64,000 nucleotides of DNA, taken from Tessaracoccus sp. SD287. GTDB lineage: Bacteria; Actinomycetota; Actinomycetes; Propionibacteriales; Propionibacteriaceae. The notes below the pieces were generated by a model that was not told the DNA's origin, did no database searches, and saw only the letters and a program-made list of their open reading frames with translations. Of this stretch, positions 56,183-64,000 are shown one piece after another; the stretch's first letter is position 1; each line of letters starts with the position of its first letter. The DNA lies in NCBI RefSeq assembly GCF_017355265.1, contig NZ_JADIJQ010000001.1, positions 124,001 to 188,000 on the forward strand, given 5' to 3'. Made by a program: the position numbers and the translations under genes.

Positions 56183-57148
56183 TCAGCCACCCGGGGTGGT
56201 GGTGGCCACCTTCAGCCGTCGTCCCAGCGCCCAGCAGGCCACCGCGACCAGCGCGAAGCCCACCACGTCCATCGCCGCCTGGAGGGGGCCGATCTGCTGG
56301 ACGGCGCGGGTGCTGGCCACCGACCCGGTGAACACCGCATACCCGAACGCGAAGACGTTGTTGGCGACGTGGGCGGCGATCGCTGCCTCCAGTCCGCCGG
56401 TCACCACCACCAGGAGGGCGGCCAGCAACCCGAAGGCGAACCGGTCGACGAACAGCCACACGTTCTGGACACCATGGAACAGGGCGAAGACCAGCGCCGA
56501 GGCGACGATCCCGACCCAGCGGTGCCTCGACAGCGAGCCGATGCCGGCCAGCAGGTAGCCGCGGAAGAAGTACTCCTCACCGGCGGCCTGCAACGGTGAG
56601 AACAGCACGATGGCCAGCACCCACCACCACCAGCCGTCGGGCAGGGTGAACTCGGGCACCGACCCCTGCCCCACCCACAGCACCACGTTGAGGATGACGG
56701 CGGCCACCGGCAGGCACAACAGCAGGTAGCGCCAACGCAGCCCCGGCTGCACGCTGGACAGGAAGGCGCCGGGTCGACGGTGCCAGAACACGACCATCAC
56801 CAGTGCGATCAACGTCAACGTCGCCAGGGCCAGGTGTCCGGCGACCAGACCCTGGGGCATCGCGTAGGCATTGGCCCGCCGGAAGTAGTTGGCGAAGCTC
56901 TGACCGTTGCCCCAGACCAGCCAGAACACCCAGTTCAGGGCCTGGTTGGTCAGCGGCACGACCAGGGCATACCCGAACAGCGCGAAGGCGAGCCCGACCC
57001 AGCTGCGCACCGGCAGGAAGCCCGGTCCCCGCAGCACCTGGGTGAACGGCACCCCCGGCTCGGGGGGCCGCACCGGCTGGGTCGATCCCCCGAAGGGCAG
57101 CACCGGGTCGTGGGCGGGCAAGGGTTTCGGCGGGCGCGCCTGGCTCAC
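56183..57148 (-). CDS. CPBP (CAAX/Abi-type) intramembrane metalloprotease
   Basis: 321 residues with eight or so membrane helices. Motif 1 AAGEEYFFRGYLLAG (EE-x3-R), motif 2 FALFHGVQNVW (F-x3-H) and motif 3 IAAHVANNVFAFG (H-x3-N) are all intact, so a catalytic site is expected. The N-terminal 45 residues are cytosolic and Pro-rich. Substrate unknown; bacterial members process peptides or confer bacteriocin immunity. ATG at 57148 overlaps the stop of the FAH-family gene, so the two are coupled. Confidence 0.88.
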   Translation of the reverse strand: MSQARPPKPLPAHDPVLPFGGSTQPVRPPEPGVPFTQVLRGPGFLPVRSWVGLAFALFGYALVVPLTNQALNWVFWLVWGNGQSFANYFRRANAYAMPQGLVAGHLALATLTLIALVMVVFWHRRPGAFLSSVQPGLRWRYLLLCLPVAAVILNVVLWVGQGSVPEFTLPDGWWWWVLAIVLFSPLQAAGEEYFFRGYLLAGIGSLSRHRWVGIVASALVFALFHGVQNVWLFVDRFAFGLLAALLVVVTGGLEAAIAAHVANNVFAFGYAVFTGSVASTRAVQQIGPLQAAMDVVGFALVAVACWALGRRLKVATTTPGG

Positions 57149-57951
57149 TGGTCCTCCGCCACCACGGTGTTGGTGAGGGTGCCGATCTGCTCGATGGTGA
57201 TGCTGACCTCCTGGCCGGGCTCCATCGGTCCGACCCCGGCCGGGGTGCCGGTCAGGATGACGTCACCGGGCAGCAGGGTGGTGAACGAGGAGATGAAGCT
57301 GACCAGTTCAGCAATGCCGAAGACCATCTGGTTGGTGTTGCCGTCCTGCTGCACCGCACCGTCCAGGGTGGTCCGGATCGACAGGTTCGCTGCCTCGTCC
57401 AGGTCCAGGTGGGTGACGATCCACGGCCCGAGCGGGCAGAACGTGTCCGAGCCCTTGCCCCGCGCCCACTGCGGCTCGACCTGCTGCAGGTCGCGGGCGG
57501 TGACGTCATTGGCGATGGTGTAGCCGAAGATGACGTCGGCGGCGCGTTCGATCGGCACCTGCTTGCAGATGCGGCCGATCACCACGGCGAGTTCGCCCTC
57601 GAAGTTGAGGTCGTTGGTGGCGGCCGGTCGCACGATGACGTCGGCGGGGCCGACGACGGTGGTGTTGGGCTTGAAGAAGATCAGGGGGCTCTTGGGCACC
57701 TCATTGCCCAGTTCGGCGGCGTGCGCCGAGAAGTTGCGCCCCACCCCGACGACCTTGGACCGCGGGATGACCGGGGCCAGCAGCCGGACCTCGTCGAGTG
57801 CGTGGCGAGCACCGGTGAAGTTCACCGGACCCGCGAGCGGATCGGCCGTCAGGGTGGCAACGGTGTCGGGATGATCGCCGCCGTCGGCGGCGAGTTCGAC
57901 GATGCCGTAGGCGGGGTCCTGGCCGGGGGCGGAGTATCGAGCAATGCGCAT
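57145..57951 (-). CDS. Fumarylacetoacetate hydrolase family protein
   Basis: 268 residues, FAH C-terminal domain. Metal-binding and catalytic segments: VVGVGRNFSAHAAELGNEVP, NDLNFEGELAVVIGRICKQV (E-x-E), FGYTIANDVTARDLQ (Asp) and LPGDVILTGTPAGVGPMEPG. Members are oxaloacetate decarboxylases, acylpyruvases or homoprotocatechuate isomerases. A -10 TAGTCT (complement of 57958-57963) ends 6 nt before the ATG: leaderless. In many actinobacteria an FAH gene lies near ndgR and gltX; gltX is absent here. Confidence 0.9.
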   Translation of the reverse strand: MRIARYSAPGQDPAYGIVELAADGGDHPDTVATLTADPLAGPVNFTGARHALDEVRLLAPVIPRSKVVGVGRNFSAHAAELGNEVPKSPLIFFKPNTTVVGPADVIVRPAATNDLNFEGELAVVIGRICKQVPIERAADVIFGYTIANDVTARDLQQVEPQWARGKGSDTFCPLGPWIVTHLDLDEAANLSIRTTLDGAVQQDGNTNQMVFGIAELVSFISSFTTLLPGDVILTGTPAGVGPMEPGQEVSITIEQIGTLTNTVVAEDQ

Positions 57952-58040
57952 GCCCCCAGACTAGGGGTCGCCCGGCGCCCGGGCGGAACTCCTGTGCCAC
58001 CGCACTGCACGGGCAGGGCCCGCTCTGCCAGACTGTCGCC

Positions 58041-59321
58041 ATGCCTGAATTCGCCGTCGTTGACCTCATTCGCACCAAGCGGGACGGAGGTGTGCTGAGC
58101 GACGCCGAGATCGCGTGGCTGATCCGCTCCTACACCGACGGCACCGTTGCCGACGAGCAGATGTCGGCGATGGCGATGGCGGTCCTCTTCCGGGGCCTGG
58201 ACGATCGCGAACTCAGCTCCTGGACCACGTCGATGATCGAGACCGGTGAGCGCCTCGACTTCTCCGGCCTGTCGAGGCCCACCGCCGACAAGCACTCCAC
58301 CGGTGGGGTGGGCGACAAGATCACCCTGCCGCTGGCCCCCCTGGTCGCGGCCTGCGGGGTGGCCGTCCCCCAGTTGTCCGGACGAGGCCTGGGCCACACC
58401 GGCGGCACCCTGGACAAACTGGAGGCCATCCCCGGCTGGCGGGCGAACCTGACCAATGAGCAGGTCTGGAACCAGCTGGAGGACGTGGGCGCCGTCATCT
58501 GTGCGGCCGGTTCGGGACTGGCGCCGGCCGACAAGAAGCTCTATGCCCTGCGCGACGTGACCGGGACCGTCGAGGCGATCGAGTTGATCGCCTCTTCCAT
58601 CATGAGCAAGAAGATCGCTGAGGGCACCGACGCGCTGGTGCTCGACGTCAAGGTCGGGTCGGGAGCGTTCATGAAGAACCACCGCGACGCCGCCGAACTG
58701 GCCCGGCGGATGGTGGCCCTGGGCACGGCGGCCGGGGTGAGGACCACCGCGCTGCTGACGAACATGGACACCCCGCTGGGGTTGACCGCCGGCAATGGGC
58801 TCGAGGTGGCCGAGTCGGTGGAGGTGCTGGCCGGCGGCGGTCCCGCCGACATCATCGAGCTCACCTTGGCCCTGGCCCGCGAGATGGTCAGCGCCGCCGG
58901 GGTCGACGTCGACCCGGCGGATCGGCTCGCCGACGGCTCGGCCATGGATGCGTGGCGGCGGATGATCGCGGCCCAGGGCGGCGACCCGGACGCCGCGCTG
59001 CCGACCGCCAGGCACGTGGAGGTGGTGACGGCCGAGCGGGACGGGGTCCTGACCACGTTGGACGCGATGGCGGTGGGCATCGCGGCCTGGCGGCTGGGCG
59101 CGGGCCGCGCCCGGAAGGAGGACCCGGTGCAGGCCGCGGCCGGGGTGCGGATGCTGGCCAAGCCCGGCGACCCGGTGCGAGCCGGCCAGCCGCTGCTGGA
59201 ACTGCACACCGACACCCCCGATGCCGTCGCCCGGGCCGTCGAGGCGCTGCAGGGTGGCTGGACCATCACCGACCAGTCCGGCGAACCGACCCCGCTCGTG
59301 CTCGAGAGGATCACCGCCTGA
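58041..59321 (+). CDS. deoA: Thymidine/pyrimidine-nucleoside phosphorylase
   Basis: 426 residues. Signatures KHSTGGVGDKITLPLAPLV and SGRGLGHTGGTLDKLE, then VGSGAFMKNHRDAAELARR and the C-terminal PYNP domain (GAGRARKEDPVQAAAGV). Cleaves thymidine or uridine with phosphate. A -10-like CAGACT ends 6 nt before the ATG. It converges on citramalate synthase, 13 nt between stops. Confidence 0.95.
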   Translation: MPEFAVVDLIRTKRDGGVLSDAEIAWLIRSYTDGTVADEQMSAMAMAVLFRGLDDRELSSWTTSMIETGERLDFSGLSRPTADKHSTGGVGDKITLPLAPLVAACGVAVPQLSGRGLGHTGGTLDKLEAIPGWRANLTNEQVWNQLEDVGAVICAAGSGLAPADKKLYALRDVTGTVEAIELIASSIMSKKIAEGTDALVLDVKVGSGAFMKNHRDAAELARRMVALGTAAGVRTTALLTNMDTPLGLTAGNGLEVAESVEVLAGGGPADIIELTLALAREMVSAAGVDVDPADRLADGSAMDAWRRMIAAQGGDPDAALPTARHVEVVTAERDGVLTTLDAMAVGIAAWRLGAGRARKEDPVQAAAGVRMLAKPGDPVRAGQPLLELHTDTPDAVARAVEALQGGWTITDQSGEPTPLVLERITA

Positions 59322-59334
59322 GCGTGCTGGCGGG

Positions 59335-60906
59335 CTAGGCGTAGTGCTTGACCAGTCCGTACAGGTAGGCGTCGGACAGGGCCTCCCAGGAGGCCTCCAC
59401 GACATTGGTGCCCACCCCGACGGTGGTCCAGGTCTCCTGCTCGTTGACGGTGTCAATGAGCACCCTTACCACCGAGTCGGTGCCGTGCTCCTGCTCGACG
59501 ATCCGCACCCGGTAGTCGACCAGCCTGTAGTGCTGCACCGCCGGGTGGTCGCCGACCAGGGCGTCACGCAGGGCGGCGTCCAGCGCGTTCAGGGCACCGT
59601 TGCCGATGCTCTCGTAGGTCTGTTCGCCCAGGTGGATGGTGGCGGTGGAGTCGCCCTCACCATCGGCGGCGTGGGTGGTCGAGACGGTCCAGGTGTCGAC
59701 GACGAATGGCTTGGTGAGGCTGCCCAGCTCGTCGCGCAGCAACAGTTCAAAGCTGGCGTCGGCCGACTCGTAGGAGTAGCCCTCGGCCTCGCGCTGCTTG
59801 ATCCGATCGGCGACGCGGGCGGCGGCGGCACGGTCGCTGAGTTCGATGCCGAGCTCCTCGGCCTTGATCAGCACATTGGCACGTCCCGACATGTCGGAGA
59901 TCAGCATCCGCATGTGGTTGCCGACCAGGTCGGGGTCGACGTGCTGGTACAGGTTCGGGTCGACCCGGATGGCGCTGGCGTGCAGACCCGCCTTGTGGGC
60001 GAAGGACGAGCGTCCGACGTAGGGCTGGCGCATCTGCGGTGACTGGTTGGTGATGTCGCTGATGGTGTGGCTGATCCTGGTCAGCGACTCCAGTCCACGC
60101 CCACCCAGCACGTCCCAGCCGTACTTGAGCTGCAGGTTCGCCACGACAGTGGTCAGGTCGGCGTTGCCGGTCCGTTCGCCGTAGCCGTTGATGGTGCCCT
60201 GGACGTGCATGGCGCCGGCCTCCAGCGCCGCCATCGAGTTGGCGACCGCGCAGCCGGTGTCGTTGTGGCAGTGGATGCCCAGGTCGACGCCGATGGCGCT
60301 GGCGGCCGAGACGATGTCACCCATCCGGCTGGGCAGCATGCCGCCGTTGGTGTCGCACAGGATGACGACCTCGGCCCCGGCTTCGGCGGCGGCGCGGACC
60401 ACCTCGAGGGCGTAGGTGCGGTTCTCGAGGAAGCCGTCGAAGAAGTGCTCGCAGTCGACGAAGACCCGCTTGCCCTCACCGACCAGGTGGGTGACGGTGT
60501 CTCGGACCATCTCGAGGTTCTCGTCCAGGGTGGTGCGCAGGGCCTGCTCGACGTGACGGTCGTGGGACTTGGCGACCAGGCAGATCAGGTCGGTGCCGGC
60601 GTCGCGCAGGCCGGCGACCTGAGGGTCGTCGGCGGCCCTGACACCGGCCTTGCGGGTGGCCCCGAAGGCGACCAGCTGCGCGTTGCGCAGGGTCAGCCGT
60701 TCGGCGGCCGCCTGGAAGAAGGCGGTGTCGTTGGGGTTGGCGCCCGGCCAACCACCCTCGATGTGGCTGACACCCAGCTCGTCGAGCAGGCCGGCAATGC
60801 GCAACTTGTCCGCGACGCTGAGCCGCAGGCCCTCCTGCTGGGCGCCGTCGCGCAGGGTGGTGTCATAGATGTGCACCTGTTCAGGGGCCACCGGGCTGGT
60901 CATCAT
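59335..60906 (-). CDS. cimA: (R)-citramalate synthase
   Basis: 523 residues. HMGL-like TIM barrel: [79 protein letters not shown]; the C-terminal LeuA-dimer regulatory domain covers about 390-515. The GGWPGANP motif marks the citramalate synthase (TIGR00977-type) group rather than isopropylmalate synthase. Condenses pyruvate and acetyl-CoA, opening a threonine-independent isoleucine route that uses LeuB, LeuC and LeuD, all in this window. ATG 60906 has GGAG upstream. Divergent from leuB. Confidence 0.93.
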   Translation of the reverse strand: MMTSPVAPEQVHIYDTTLRDGAQQEGLRLSVADKLRIAGLLDELGVSHIEGGWPGANPNDTAFFQAAAERLTLRNAQLVAFGATRKAGVRAADDPQVAGLRDAGTDLICLVAKSHDRHVEQALRTTLDENLEMVRDTVTHLVGEGKRVFVDCEHFFDGFLENRTYALEVVRAAAEAGAEVVILCDTNGGMLPSRMGDIVSAASAIGVDLGIHCHNDTGCAVANSMAALEAGAMHVQGTINGYGERTGNADLTTVVANLQLKYGWDVLGGRGLESLTRISHTISDITNQSPQMRQPYVGRSSFAHKAGLHASAIRVDPNLYQHVDPDLVGNHMRMLISDMSGRANVLIKAEELGIELSDRAAAARVADRIKQREAEGYSYESADASFELLLRDELGSLTKPFVVDTWTVSTTHAADGEGDSTATIHLGEQTYESIGNGALNALDAALRDALVGDHPAVQHYRLVDYRVRIVEQEHGTDSVVRVLIDTVNEQETWTTVGVGTNVVEASWEALSDAYLYGLVKHYA

Positions 60907-60988
60907 GGAGTCTCCAGATCAAGGCATCAGGGTGAAAGCGTCGGCCCCACCGATCATTCAGTCTTGCGCGCGGGCCCGTCAGTGACCC

Positions 60989-61002
60989 GTGACGTCCGTC
61001 AC
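60989..61002. promoter_or_regulatory. CRP/GlxR-like palindrome between cimA and leuB
   Basis: GTGACGTCCGTCAC, arms GTGACG/CGTCAC, fits the GTGA-N6-TCAC core of CRP/GlxR sites. It lies 83 nt from the cimA start and 67 nt from the leuB start. Binding is inferred from pattern only. Confidence 0.35.
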
Positions 61003-61068
61003 GTGGGACGCCCCTGTCCACCTGAGATGTGCGCGGCGGCGCGCGGGCAGCGCCATAGGGTGGTCGGC

Positions 61069-62127
61069 ATGAACCAGACCCCCACCATCGCCGTCATCGG
61101 CGGAGACGGCATCGGCCCCGAGGTCACCGCGGAAGCGCTCAAGGTGCTCAAGGCCACCGTCGGCGAGAACACCTTCAGCTTCGTCGACTACGACCTGGGT
61201 GCCAGCTATTGGCAGCGCACCGGCGAGGTGTTGCCCGACGCGGTGCTGGCCGAACTCAAGGGCGTCGACGCGATCATCCTGGGAGCGGTCGGCGCTGCCC
61301 CCGGCTCCACCGAGATCCCCAGCGGACTGCTCGAGCGCGGTCTGCTGCTGAAGCTGCGCTTCGCGCTCGACCATGCCGTCAACCTGCGACCCAGCGTGCT
61401 GTACCCCGGCGTGGCCACTCCCCTGGCCCCGAGCATCGTCGAGGGCAGGACCATCGACTTCGTGGTCGTCCGTGAGGGCACCGAGGGCCTGTACTGCGGC
61501 AACGGCGGCGCCGTGCGCGTCGGCACCCCGCACGAACTGGCCACCGAGGTCAGCGTCAACACCGCCTACGGCGTCGACCGGGTCATCCGCGACGCCTTCG
61601 AGCGCGCCACCCGGCGCCGCAACAAGCTGACCCTGCTGCACAAGCACAACGTGCTGGTCAACGCCGGCGGGCTGTGGAACCGGTTGTTCACCGAGATCGG
61701 CGAGGAGTACCCGCAGGTGCAGCGTGACTACCTGCACATCGACGCAGCCATGATCAAGATGGTCGTCGACCCCAGCCATTTCGACGTCATCGTCACCGAC
61801 AACCTGTTCGGGGACATCATCACCGACCTGGCCGCCGCGGTCACCGGCGGCATCGGCCTGGCCGCCTCGGCCAACATCAACCCGAGCCGCGAGTTCCCCT
61901 CCATGTTCGAACCGGTGCACGGCTCGGCCCCCGACATCGCCGGCCAGCAGGTCGCCGACCCAACGGCGGCCATCAGTTCCATGGCGCTGCTGCTGGACCA
62001 CCTGGGTCGCACCGAGGATGCCCAGCGCATCGAGACGGCGGTCCACGCCGACATCACCAGCCGCGGCTCGGCGCCGCGCTCCACGTCCGCCGTCGGTGAC
62101 GCCATCGCCACCGCCGTCGCCGGCTGA
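61069..62127 (+). CDS. leuB: 3-isopropylmalate dehydrogenase
   Basis: 352 residues. [79 protein letters not shown] and [20 protein letters not shown] match the decarboxylating dehydrogenase family. Oxidises 3-isopropylmalate or 3-methylmalate with NAD. A -10 TAGGGT (61056-61061) ends 7 nt before ATG 61069, without a Shine-Dalgarno. Followed by a double-stem terminator. Confidence 0.96.
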   Translation: MNQTPTIAVIGGDGIGPEVTAEALKVLKATVGENTFSFVDYDLGASYWQRTGEVLPDAVLAELKGVDAIILGAVGAAPGSTEIPSGLLERGLLLKLRFALDHAVNLRPSVLYPGVATPLAPSIVEGRTIDFVVVREGTEGLYCGNGGAVRVGTPHELATEVSVNTAYGVDRVIRDAFERATRRRNKLTLLHKHNVLVNAGGLWNRLFTEIGEEYPQVQRDYLHIDAAMIKMVVDPSHFDVIVTDNLFGDIITDLAAAVTGGIGLAASANINPSREFPSMFEPVHGSAPDIAGQQVADPTAAISSMALLLDHLGRTEDAQRIETAVHADITSRGSAPRSTSAVGDAIATAVAG

Positions 62128-62143
62128 ACCAGACGCCAGTCAT

Positions 62144-62198
62144 CGCGCCCGGTCCGGGTGGCTCGCACACATGGTGCGAGCCGCCGGTGCCGGGCGCG
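62144..62198 (+). terminator. leuB terminator with nested stems
   Basis: Outer arms CGCGCCCGG/CCGGGCGCG (62144-62152, 62190-62198) enclose a 9-bp hairpin GGCTCGCAC/GTGCGAGCC (62160-62168, 62174-62182). Starts 17 nt after the leuB stop. Confidence 0.8.
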
Positions 62199-62409
62199 CG
62201 CGTTCGTGCAGGCTTGTCCACCCCCACCCCAACCGGGGCCGGGGCTGCGGCTAGGGTGATCAGCAATACGTTCGCGTCAGGGATCGTCTCGGCGGTTCCG
62301 GGTGACGGCGGCAGCATGTTGGGCACCAGGTGGTGAGCAGTGCTGTTCCTGCCGGCCCGCCGGCCTCACTGCGCGCGCGCTCACGTCGCTGACAAAGGAG
62401 CTGCACAGC
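62199..62409 (+). promoter_or_regulatory. Upstream region of the ribulokinase gene
   Basis: 211-nt region that must hold the araB promoter. A -10-like TAGGGT lies at 62252-62257 without a convincing -35, followed by AATACGTTCGCG, a possible operator half. No gene seen. Shine-Dalgarno AAAGGAG is at about 62394-62400. Confidence 0.35.
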
Positions 62410-64000
62410 ATGAGCTACGTCATTGGAATGGACTTCGGAACACTGTCGGGGCGCGCCATCGTGGTGAACGCCGAGACCGGCGAGGAGGTCGGCACCGGGG
62501 TGATGGACTACCCCCACGGGGTCATCGACCGCGAACTCGCCGGCAAGAAGCTCCCCCCGGATTTCGCCCTGCAGGACCCGCAGGACTACCTGGACGTGAT
62601 GCGTCACGCCATCCCCGCCGCCATCAAGGACGCCGGCATCGATCCCAGCGAGATCAAGGGCATCGGCCTGGACCACACCTCGGCGACCGTGCTGGTCACC
62701 ACCGAGGACGGCACCCCGCTGAACCAGCTTGAGGAGTTCCAGGACAACCCGCACGCGTGGATCAAGCTGTGGAAGCACCACGGTGGCCAGGAGCAGGCCG
62801 ACCGGATCGTCGCCCTGGCCGAGGAGCGCAACGAGGAGTGGCTGGGACGCTACGGCGGCGTGCTCTCCTCCGAGCTGCTGATGCCCAAGGCACTGGAGAC
62901 CCTGGAGAAGGCGCCCGAGGTCTTCAAGGCGGCCGTGCACATCGTCAACGCCCTGGACTGGATTCCGTGGCAGCTGACCGGCACCCTCGCCTACGCCGAG
63001 GGCGACTCGGGCTACAAGCGCCAGTACCAGGACGGCGCCTACCCGTCCAAGGAGTACCTGACCGCCCTGAACCCTGACTTCGCCAATGTCTTCGAGGAGA
63101 AGATGCCGGCCCCGATCGTCCCGCTCGGCGCCGCTGTCGGCACCCTGACCCCGCAGTGGGCCAAGGAGCTCGGCCTGGGCGAGGACGTGACCGTGGCCTC
63201 CGGCAACATTGACGCCCACGTCACCGCCACCGCCGTCAAGGCCGTGGAGCCCGGCCAGCTGACCGGCATCCTGGGCACCTCGGTGTGCTGGGTCGTCTCG
63301 GGCGAGGACTACAAGGAGGTGCCTGGCACCTTCGGCATCGTCCATGGCGGCATCGTGCCCGGCTACTGGGGCTTCGAGGGTGGCCAGACCGCCGTCGGCG
63401 ACATCTTCGCCTGGTTCGTCGAGAACAGCGTCCCGGCCCACTACCAGGCCGAGGCCGACGAGAAGGGCGTCAGCCTGCACGAGCTGCTGACCGACAAGGC
63501 CGCCAGCCAGGAGGTCGGCGAGCACGGGTTGCTGGCCCTGGACTGGCACAACGGCAACCGTTCGATCCTGGCCGACGCCAACCTGTCGGGCATGATCCTG
63601 GGCCAGACGTTGACCACCACCGCCGAGGACCAGTACCGCGCCCTGCAGGAAGCCTGCGTCTTCGGTGCCCGCCGGATCATCGAGAACTTCGAGGAGCACG
63701 GCGTGGCCATCACCGAGATCGTCGGTGCCGGCGGTCTGCTGAAGAACGAGTTCCTGATGCAGCTCTACGCCGACATCACCCGCCGTCCGCTGTCGGTGGC
63801 GACCTCCAGCCAGGCTCCCGCCCTCGGTGCCGCCATCTACGCCGCGGTCGCCGCCGGCATCTACCCCGACGTGTTCGCCGCCTCCGAGGCCATGGGCGGC
63901 AAGGAGGAGAACAAGTACACCCCCGACGAGGAGCGTGCCGCGAAGTACGACAAGCTCTACGCCGAGTACGTCAAGCTCCACGACTACTTCGGTAAGGGCG
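62410..64000 (+). CDS. araB: L-ribulokinase, 3' end beyond the window
   Basis: The first 530 codons are present; E. coli AraB has 566, so only the last stretch is cut off. FGGY kinase motifs: MSYVIGMDFGTLSGRAIVVN, KGIGLDHTSATVLVTTEDGT, NALDWIPWQLTGT, LTGILGTSVCWVVSG, GYWGFEGGQTAVGDIFAWFV and IVGAGGLLKNEFLMQLYADI. Phosphorylates L-ribulose to L-ribulose 5-phosphate in arabinose catabolism; araD and araA are probably next. Start ATG 62410 after AAAGGAG. The pathway feeds xylulose 5-phosphate, the substrate of the phosphoketolase at 2823-5222. Confidence 0.95.
   Translation, partial: MSYVIGMDFGTLSGRAIVVNAETGEEVGTGVMDYPHGVIDRELAGKKLPPDFALQDPQDYLDVMRHAIPAAIKDAGIDPSEIKGIGLDHTSATVLVTTEDGTPLNQLEEFQDNPHAWIKLWKHHGGQEQADRIVALAEERNEEWLGRYGGVLSSELLMPKALETLEKAPEVFKAAVHIVNALDWIPWQLTGTLAYAEGDSGYKRQYQDGAYPSKEYLTALNPDFANVFEEKMPAPIVPLGAAVGTLTPQWAKELGLGEDVTVASGNIDAHVTATAVKAVEPGQLTGILGTSVCWVVSGEDYKEVPGTFGIVHGGIVPGYWGFEGGQTAVGDIFAWFVENSVPAHYQAEADEKGVSLHELLTDKAASQEVGEHGLLALDWHNGNRSILADANLSGMILGQTLTTTAEDQYRALQEACVFGARRIIENFEEHGVAITEIVGAGGLLKNEFLMQLYADITRRPLSVATSSQAPALGAAIYAAVAAGIYPDVFAASEAMGGKEENKYTPDEERAAKYDKLYAEYVKLHDYFGKG

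Overview
This is 64 kb of high-G+C chromosomal DNA from an actinobacterium (Actinomycetota). The gene set and order fit the Propionibacteriaceae or a close relative: phosphoketolase, adenosylcobalamin-dependent ribonucleotide reductase, and the conserved blocks ftsK-rimO-pgsA-pncC-clgR, recA-recX-rny, miaB-miaA-dapF-hflX-dinG-lexA-nrdR-nrdJ and thiL-ddl-plsC-leuD-leuC-ndgR. Genus and species cannot be read from the sequence alone. I see no prophage, insertion sequence, transposase or cas gene.

Layout. 1-7.9 kb: 3' part of hrpA (running off the left edge), a stress/energy operon (phosphoketolase, FMN-barrel protein, universal stress protein), a YbjN-like protein, an auxin-efflux-type carrier and a DedA-like protein. 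7.9-12.1 kb: a LacI regulator and a three-gene carbohydrate cluster (Gfo/Idh/MocA dehydrogenase, DUF993, TIM-barrel isomerase) with translational coupling and a LacI-type operator. 12.2-24.5 kb: the nucleotide-reduction / SOS / tRNA-modification block. Divergent from lexA is a small SOS-controlled membrane protein whose promoter is bracketed by two SOS boxes. 24.7-30 kb: an antitoxin-like small gene, miaB and a glutamate-type ABC importer. 30-38.4 kb: rny, recX, recA, DUF3046 and a full-length Lhr helicase. 38.5-48.9 kb: a DeoR regulator, clgR, pncC, pgsA, rimO, an alkylation-repair pair (Ada-AlkA fusion and Ogt), a probably frameshifted sigma-like membrane gene, a phosphodiesterase and ftsK. 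48.9-57.9 kb: thiL, a DUF3515 lipoprotein, ddl, plsC, leuD, leuC, an IclR regulator, tRNA-Glu and tRNA-Gln, a CPBP protease and an FAH-family hydrolase. 58-64 kb: thymidine phosphorylase, citramalate synthase, leuB and a ribulokinase cut by the right edge.

How it works together. DNA-damage control is concentrated here: lexA, recA and the lexA-divergent gene all carry SOS boxes of the form TCRAAC-N4-GTTCGA, and recX, dinG, lhr and the alkylation-repair pair lie nearby. Branched-chain amino acid synthesis is represented by leuB, leuC, leuD and citramalate synthase, with an IclR/NdgR-type regulator divergent from leuCD. At many genes a TANNNT -10 hexamer ends 6-9 nt before the start codon with no Shine-Dalgarno sequence, so leaderless transcription looks common.

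Points most worth a second look: the double-SOS-box promoter and its LysM-less product; clustered DnaA-box-like sites in the nrdR-nrdJ and recA leaders; the three 51-bp-spaced palindromic repeats near 56 kb; the 69-bp tandem repeats giving a prion-like tail on an RDD membrane protein; the sigma-like frameshifted gene; and a 40-codon ORF overlapping the leuC start. None amounts to a clearly new defence or mobile system.
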